This document shows, in pieces, positions 60,034 to 64,000 of a DNA stretch of 64,000 nt. This DNA is from RYN-133 sp963754285. GTDB lineage: Bacteria > Actinomycetota > Actinomycetes > Mycobacteriales > Jatrophihabitantaceae. The notes beneath the pieces are model-generated. The model did no database searches. It was not told the DNA's origin and was given only the letters and a program-made list of their open reading frames with translations. A program made the translations under genes and the position numbers. Position 1 is the first letter of the stretch; the number at the start of each line of letters is the position of its first letter. The DNA lies in NCBI GenBank assembly GCA_963754285.1, contig CAVWFN010000007.1:620001-684000 (forward strand). Direction: 5' to 3'.

Positions 60034-60819
60034 TCAACGTGCCGGCTTGGTCGCCCGAACGATGGCCGAATGCATCTCGGGGGCTACCTCGTGGGTGAAC
60101 GTGACGTTTGCGTCGACGAACCCAGCGGCTGCGAGCCCGTCGAGGTATTCGGTCTTGGACAGCGCACCAGCGATGCATCCGACGTACGAGCCGCGCTCGG
60201 CGCGGTCGGCGGGGCTGAGGCGGTCCTCGGCGACGACGTCGGAGATACCGATACGACCGCCCGGCGCGAGCACACGGAACATCTCGGCCAGCACCGCCGG
60301 CTTGTCGGTCGACAGGTTGATCACGCAGTTCGAGATCACCACGTCCACTGCGCCATCGGGCAGCGGCACGTTCTCGATCGTCCCCCTCACGAACTCGACG
60401 TTCGGCAGGCCAGACCGCTCTTTGTTCGCCTGTGCCAGCGCCAGCATCTCGTCGGTCATGTCGACGCCGTAGGCGTAGCCGCCTGGTCCGACCCGACGAG
60501 CTGACAGCAGCACGTCGATACCGCCGCCCGAACCGAGGTCGAGCACTCGCTCGCCCGGGCGCAGATCGGCAACGGCCGTCGGATTGCCGCAACCGAGACT
60601 GGCCGCGACCGCCTCGGCCGGAAGCTCGCCGTGCTCGTCTGCGCCGTACAAGCGGGCGCCGAAGCCCGCATCGACGTCCGCGCCGCCACCCGAGCAGCAC
60701 GCTTCGCCGCACGACCCGTCGTTGAGCACGGTCAAGGCGTCGGCCCCTGAGCCGGACACGGCTCGCGCGGCGGCGGCGTAGCGCTGCCTGACTTGTTCGC
60801 GGATCTCGTTCTCGCTCAC
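60034..60819 (-). CDS. arsM: arsenite methyltransferase
   Basis: 261 residues from GTG 60819, preceded by GGAGG at good distance; an upstream open frame is not credible. Methylates trivalent arsenic with SAM. The SAM loop is RVLDLGSGGGIDVLLSARRVG. The arsenic-binding cysteines are present: C41-C42 (EACCSGGGADVD), C165 (SNCVINLS) and C215 (YVGCIAGAL). First gene of the minus-strand ars unit, divergent from arsR. Confidence 0.93.
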   Translation of the reverse strand: MSENEIREQVRQRYAAAARAVSGSGADALTVLNDGSCGEACCSGGGADVDAGFGARLYGADEHGELPAEAVAASLGCGNPTAVADLRPGERVLDLGSGGGIDVLLSARRVGPGGYAYGVDMTDEMLALAQANKERSGLPNVEFVRGTIENVPLPDGAVDVVISNCVINLSTDKPAVLAEMFRVLAPGGRIGISDVVAEDRLSPADRAERGSYVGCIAGALSKTEYLDGLAAAGFVDANVTFTHEVAPEMHSAIVRATKPAR

Positions 60820-60841
60820 ACCAGCCTCCGATCGACGTTCT

Positions 60842-60871
60842 TCGATGCATCGAGATTCCTCGATGCATCGA
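60842..60871. promoter_or_regulatory. two TCGATGCATCGA palindromes, candidate ArsR operator
   Basis: Perfect 12-bp palindromes at 60842-60853 and 60860-60871, 18 bp centre to centre, lie between arsM (start 60819) and arsR (start near 60904). ArsR repressors bind such short palindromes and release them with arsenite, so divergent control is likely. Binding itself is inferred. Confidence 0.6.
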
Positions 60872-60903
60872 TGATTGTCAATGCGTGTGGAATACTCGAA
60901 GAC

Positions 60904-61255
60904 ATGCCGAGGACGTTGCCGCTCGCAAGCGAGCGCGCGGTCGTGCTGCGCACCGCTGATCGCCGGCGACGTCCTCGACGAGGCAGACGCGCAGCGACTT
61001 GCCACGCAGTTCAGGGCGCTCGGCGACCCGACCCGCGTGCGGCTGCTGTCGCTCATCGCCTCTGCTACCAACGGCGAAGCCTGCGTCTGCGAACTCACCG
61101 AACCGGTCGGACTCTCTCAGCCCACGGTCTCGCACCACATGAAGGTTCTCGTCGACGCCGGTCTGGTGACACGCGAGCAACGGGGCAAGTGGGCCTACTA
61201 CACAATCGTGGCCGACACCTTGCAGTCCCTGTCGGATGCGCTGGGCGGACGCTGA
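60904..61255 (+). CDS. arsR: ArsR/SmtB family arsenic-responsive repressor, N-terminus frame-disrupted
   Basis: The winged helix is clear: LATQFRALGDPTRVRLLSLIA, GLSQPTVSHHMKVLVDAGLV. Cysteines in CCAPLIAGD and GEACVCELTE form possible arsenite sites. The natural start MPRTLPLASERAV (ATG 60904) is in one frame, and CCAPLIAG onward is in another, with one extra base at about 60943 (352 bp is 117 codons plus one). A start in the second frame, ATG 60881, gives an odd basic N-terminus. Divergent from arsM over the palindromes. Confidence 0.8.
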
Positions 61256-61307
61256 GCCGACTGGCAGATTGGTCTTGTGAGCAGTCGAGTCGTCACAAGC
61301 GGCGCGC

Positions 61308-62711
61308 ATGAGCGGTGAGAGACAACGCGTCCCCGCTCCGCTGATCAAGCGGCGGCTTCCGTCTGGAGCCGGCGCGATGATGCAGCCCAACGTCACCGGA
61401 GACGGTGACGCCCCGCTGACCCCATGGTTCTGGGTCGCGGTTGTGATAACCGGCGTCGCCGCCGGCCTGCTCGGCAGCGTTCTGATGTTCATCCTCTACT
61501 CGGTGCAACACCTCGCGTTCGGCAGTCCGCTCGACGGCGAGGGAACGCTCGCGAGCATCGAGGCCGCGTCCGGATGGCATCGTGCGTTGCCGTTGCTGAT
61601 CGCGGGCGTGATCGGCGGGCCGGCGTGGTACCTGCTGCGCCGCTTCACACCGGGTCGCAAGACCCAGGTGGACGAGGTGCTGTGGACGGGTGAGGGCAGG
61701 CTCTCGCTGCGCCGCAGCGTCGGCACATCGATCATCTCCGAGGTCGTGATCGGGCTCGGCGCGTCCCTCGGCCGCGAATCGGCACCGAAGCTCATGGGCG
61801 CGGTCGCCGGCAGCGTCGTCGCCGGCTGGTCGAACCTCACCGCGGGGCAGCGGCGGCTGCTCATCGCGTGCGGCGGCGGCGCGGGATTCGCGGCGGTGTA
61901 CAACGTCCCGCTGGGCGGCGCGCTGTTCACCGCTGAAGTGCTGATCGGCTCGCTCAACCTCCCGGTGGTGCTGCCCGCCCTCGTGTGCGCCGGGGTCGCC
62001 ACAGCGACCGCGTGGATCTACCTCCCGCAGCAGGCGACCTACGCCGATGTGCCCTCGTTCCATTTCGACGTCCGCATTCTGGTGTGGGCGCTGCTGCTCG
62101 GGCCGGTCGTCGGCGTTCTCGCTGCGGGTTATGTGCGACTGATCGGAGTGATCTCGCACTACCGGGTCAAGGGCATCACCGCCCTCGTGGCCCCACTGGT
62201 CGCGTTCGCGATCCTCGCGGTGCTCGCGTTGAAGTACCCGCAGCTCTACGGCAATGGCAGGGGCATGGCACACGAGGCGTTCCTCGGTGCCGGGACGATC
62301 GGGCTGTTCCTGGCGCTGAGCGTCCTCAAGCCGTTCGTCACCGTCCTCTGCCTGGGCAGCGGAGCCGCCGGCGGTGTGTTCACCCCGGTAATGAGCACCG
62401 GCGCGGTGCTGGGCGCCGGTCTCGGTCTCGCGTGGTCGCACATCTGGCCGGGGTCGCCGGCCGGGGCGTACGCGGTCGTAGGAGCGGCGGCGATGATCGG
62501 TGCGGCCACCCAGGCCCCGCTCGCCGCGATCGTCTTGGTCTTCGAACTCACCCACAGCGGCTTCGCCCTGATGGTGCCGATGATCTTGGCGACCGCGATC
62601 GCCACCGCCATCGCTCGATGGATCGACGGATACTCGATCTACTCCGCCCGCCTCGGCGCGACGTCGACGAGTGCGCCGCGACCGGATGATCCGACGCCGG
62701 TCGCCACGTGA
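61308..62711 (+). CDS. CLC family chloride channel/antiporter
   Basis: 467 residues, about 11-12 helices. The gate glutamate is E157 in GLGASLGRESAPKLMGA (the GREGP-type motif), and GSGAAGGVFTPVMSTG is the GxFxP-type filter. The antiporter proton glutamate was not located, so channel or antiporter is open. N-terminal 25 residues are basic; an alternative ATG at 61377 would remove them. Starts 52 bp after arsR, so may be part of its transcript. Confidence 0.9.
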   Translation: MSGERQRVPAPLIKRRLPSGAGAMMQPNVTGDGDAPLTPWFWVAVVITGVAAGLLGSVLMFILYSVQHLAFGSPLDGEGTLASIEAASGWHRALPLLIAGVIGGPAWYLLRRFTPGRKTQVDEVLWTGEGRLSLRRSVGTSIISEVVIGLGASLGRESAPKLMGAVAGSVVAGWSNLTAGQRRLLIACGGGAGFAAVYNVPLGGALFTAEVLIGSLNLPVVLPALVCAGVATATAWIYLPQQATYADVPSFHFDVRILVWALLLGPVVGVLAAGYVRLIGVISHYRVKGITALVAPLVAFAILAVLALKYPQLYGNGRGMAHEAFLGAGTIGLFLALSVLKPFVTVLCLGSGAAGGVFTPVMSTGAVLGAGLGLAWSHIWPGSPAGAYAVVGAAAMIGAATQAPLAAIVLVFELTHSGFALMVPMILATAIATAIARWIDGYSIYSARLGATSTSAPRPDDPTPVAT

Positions 62712-62768
62712 GGACCACCTGGCGCTCAGGCACGCGCAGGCTGTCGGTCGTCGCCCTAGTCTTGAGGC

Positions 62769-62981
62769 ATGGCCGGCATCAAGCAGCGGGAAGCGGAAGA
62801 CACGCTGGTCCTGCCTGCCTGGTTTCGCTACGCCAACGAGCCCGGCGCGCTCGTTGCGGTCATCCTCCTCCATACCGAGAACATGGCGCGGGATCCGGCC
62901 AACGCGGGCTGGTACCGAGATGAGATTGCCGATATCGAGACGTACCTGCGGCGGTTTCACGCCGACGAAGTCGGGCGTTAG
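62769..62981 (+). CDS. hypothetical protein, 70 residues
   Basis: Begins at ATG 62769 with a GAGG at good distance. Sequence is acidic and partly helical (DTLVLPAWFRYANEPGALVAVILLHTENMARDP). No domain recognised and no operon partner. Small conserved-looking actinobacterial type. Confidence 0.55.
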   Translation: MAGIKQREAEDTLVLPAWFRYANEPGALVAVILLHTENMARDPANAGWYRDEIADIETYLRRFHADEVGR

Positions 62982-63220
62982 TCGTTCCCGACGCGACGCG
63001 CAACAGCCGATACCGCGACAGCGGGGATCGACGGACAGCACGAACGGCGACGCGGCCCCGTTCACGCCCACGTGACTCGGCTACTCTCCAGGTGGCTGTC
63101 GTCCACACGGACAACTGCTGCACAATTTGGTGAAGGGTTTGGCGGGCGCTCCGGCCTCCATCCAGTCCCTGTCGCCGAAGTTTTCGCGGACCGCTGAGTG
63201 GATTGAACCGTGGAAGCGCC

Positions 63221-63296
63221 GGGCCTCTAGCTCAATTGGCAGAGCTGCGGACTTTTAATCCGTAGGTTGCGGGTTCGAGCCCCGCGGGGCCCACCA
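63221..63296 (+). tRNA. tRNA-Lys (anticodon TTT)
   Basis: A 76-nt cloverleaf. Acceptor GGGCCTC pairs with GGGGCCC, and anticodon loop CTTTTAA has anticodon TTT. The T arm GCGGGTTCGAGCCCCGC is normal and the 3' CCA is encoded. tRNA genes often host integration sites, but no matching repeat is visible nearby. Confidence 0.97.
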
Positions 63297-63390
63297 GCAC
63301 CAAATTTTTCATCATCAAGTAGCAGCGAAGGCCGCCTGTGCGCCCAACACAGGCGAAAGTCTTGGTAGCCGGCGGACGATCGTATTTCCG

Positions 63391-63837
63391 CTACTCCGTC
63401 ACGACCCAGACACCGGCGCGCATCAGAGTGCGACCCAAGATCTCGTTGGCTTCACGCCACGCCTGAACGCGTGTCGGACGCAACGTGATCAGCGCGTAGT
63501 CGCCTGGCGGTGTCCACTGTGCCTGCGCTGCATACCGCTCGAGCAGCGACGATTCGCCTGCGGCCTCGACGAGTTCGACCTCCACATCCAAGAGCACCAC
63601 ATCGCGTGTCGGACCGATACCGAGCCGCGCTCGACGGTTCGCCTCGAGATTGCGCACCGTGCGCGAGGTGAATTCTGCGGCGAGGACGACGCGCTCGTCG
63701 AGCCACGCCAGCGACAGCGGCACGAGGTACGGATCGCCGTCGGACGAGCACGTCGACACCCAGACGTCCGCGCCGTGCTCGGCGAGCTTCGCGCGAGTGT
63801 CGGCGAGGCGTTGTGCAGTAGAACGCGGCGCTTCCAT
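63391..63837 (-). CDS. pyridoxamine-5'-phosphate-oxidase-like (split barrel) protein
   Basis: 148 residues. Family pattern: LAEHGADVWVSTCSSDGDPYLVPLSLAWLDE, then VVLAAEFTSRTVRNLEANRRARLGIG and a C-terminal ITLRPTRVQAWREANEI. Such proteins bind FMN or F420 and act as reductases or oxidases of small molecules. Actinobacterial F420 use makes a deazaflavin role plausible; that is inference. No operon partner. Confidence 0.85.
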   Translation of the reverse strand: MEAPRSTAQRLADTRAKLAEHGADVWVSTCSSDGDPYLVPLSLAWLDERVVLAAEFTSRTVRNLEANRRARLGIGPTRDVVLLDVEVELVEAAGESSLLERYAAQAQWTPPGDYALITLRPTRVQAWREANEILGRTLMRAGVWVVTE

Positions 63838-63856
63838 TCGCCAACCATAGGCAGAA

Positions 63857-64000
63857 TCAGCGATACGCCCTCGGCAGAATCATGTTGGACGAGCTCACGG
63901 TGTGCTGACCGTCGGTCGCCGTGAACGGCTCGTAGTCAAGGTCGGCGTCGATCATTCGCCGGCTGCCGTCGGCGTATCGGAAGATGTAGCGGACGAAGAG
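63857..64000 (-). CDS. partial protein, C-terminal 47 residues
   Basis: An open frame enters from the right edge and ends at TGA 63857. It reads LFVRYIFRYADGSRRMIDADL then a hydrophilic end. The start is outside the window. The strand-rich pattern is not enough to name a family. Confidence 0.5.
   Translation of the reverse strand, partial: LFVRYIFRYADGSRRMIDADLDYEPFTATDGQHTVSSSNMILPRAYR

Noticed and set aside
63221..63296. tRNA-Lys as the attachment site of an island holding the ars genes
   Set aside because: No integrase and no repeated tRNA 3' end is visible in the window.

Overview
The window is high-GC, densely packed, actinobacterial DNA. Gene content and order match an order I recall from Mycobacterium tuberculosis (murB, mshA, YbjN, gpm, senX3-regX3, ppx, proC, small HTH protein, bS22, epimerase, acyltransferase, SerB-like HAD, glutaredoxin, hemA-hemC-hemD-hemB, hemL, phosphatase, ResA-CcdA-ResB-CcsA) and from Streptomyces (rex-hem genes beside the sigma factor bldN; a UbiA/UbiX/UbiD-like menaquinone set beside an Lrp regulator). 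Mycothiol synthesis (mshA), a mycothiol-dependent-isomerase-like protein and menaquinone genes fit a soil or plant-associated actinobacterium near Frankiales/Mycobacteriales. The species cannot be named from the sequence.

Layout. 0-4 kb: MMPL exporter, TetR regulator, methyltransferase. 4-7.4 kb: menaquinone genes (UbiX-, UbiA- and UbiD-like) plus an Lrp regulator, on the minus strand. 7.4-18.1 kb: a plus-strand run with a two-component system, then a flavin/iron-sulfur redox module (small membrane protein, ApbE, ferric-reductase-like membrane protein, NuoF-like protein, ferredoxin), joined by 4-bp ATGA overlaps to a GT2-GtrA glycosyltransferase and two tandem GT39 mannosyltransferase-like paralogues. 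18.1-25.5 kb: AraC and VOC proteins, cytochrome c maturation system II, phosphatase, MFS exporter and its regulator. 25.6-35.7 kb: heme biosynthesis (hemL, hemB, hemD/cobA, hemC, hemA) under Rex, plus glutaredoxin. 36-39.4 kb: BldN-like sigma factor, DUF5667 membrane protein, HAD phosphatase. 39.3-43.7 kb: an accessory block with a secreted peptidase-like protein, a lipase and a membrane protein. 43.7-58.8 kb: conserved core genes. 58.9-62.7 kb: an arsenic locus (arsR, arsM, aquaporin, broken arsC) and a CLC channel. Near the end are a tRNA-Lys(TTT), a split-barrel flavin-binding-like protein and a partial gene.

Together the genes supply respiration: menaquinone, heme, cytochrome c assembly and redox sensing by Rex. 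They also contribute to the envelope (GT39 proteins, MurB, acyltransferase) and to stress response (SenX3-RegX3, mycothiol, arsenic detoxification).

Main unusual result: five copies (near 3.9, 14.0, 16.1, 27.7 and 30.7 kb) of a nested palindromic element built on AGTGG-N14-AGTGG-N14-CCACT-N14/15-CCACT. The four pentamers sit on a 19-20 nt period, and arm sequences change between copies with full compensation. One copy supplies both stop codons of a convergent gene pair. Two others are translated inside the N-termini of the GT39 paralogues. I do not recognise it as a described element. A second GC-rich repeat family occurs three times. Six genes carry single-base frame disruptions (five of them +1), which may be sequencing error.
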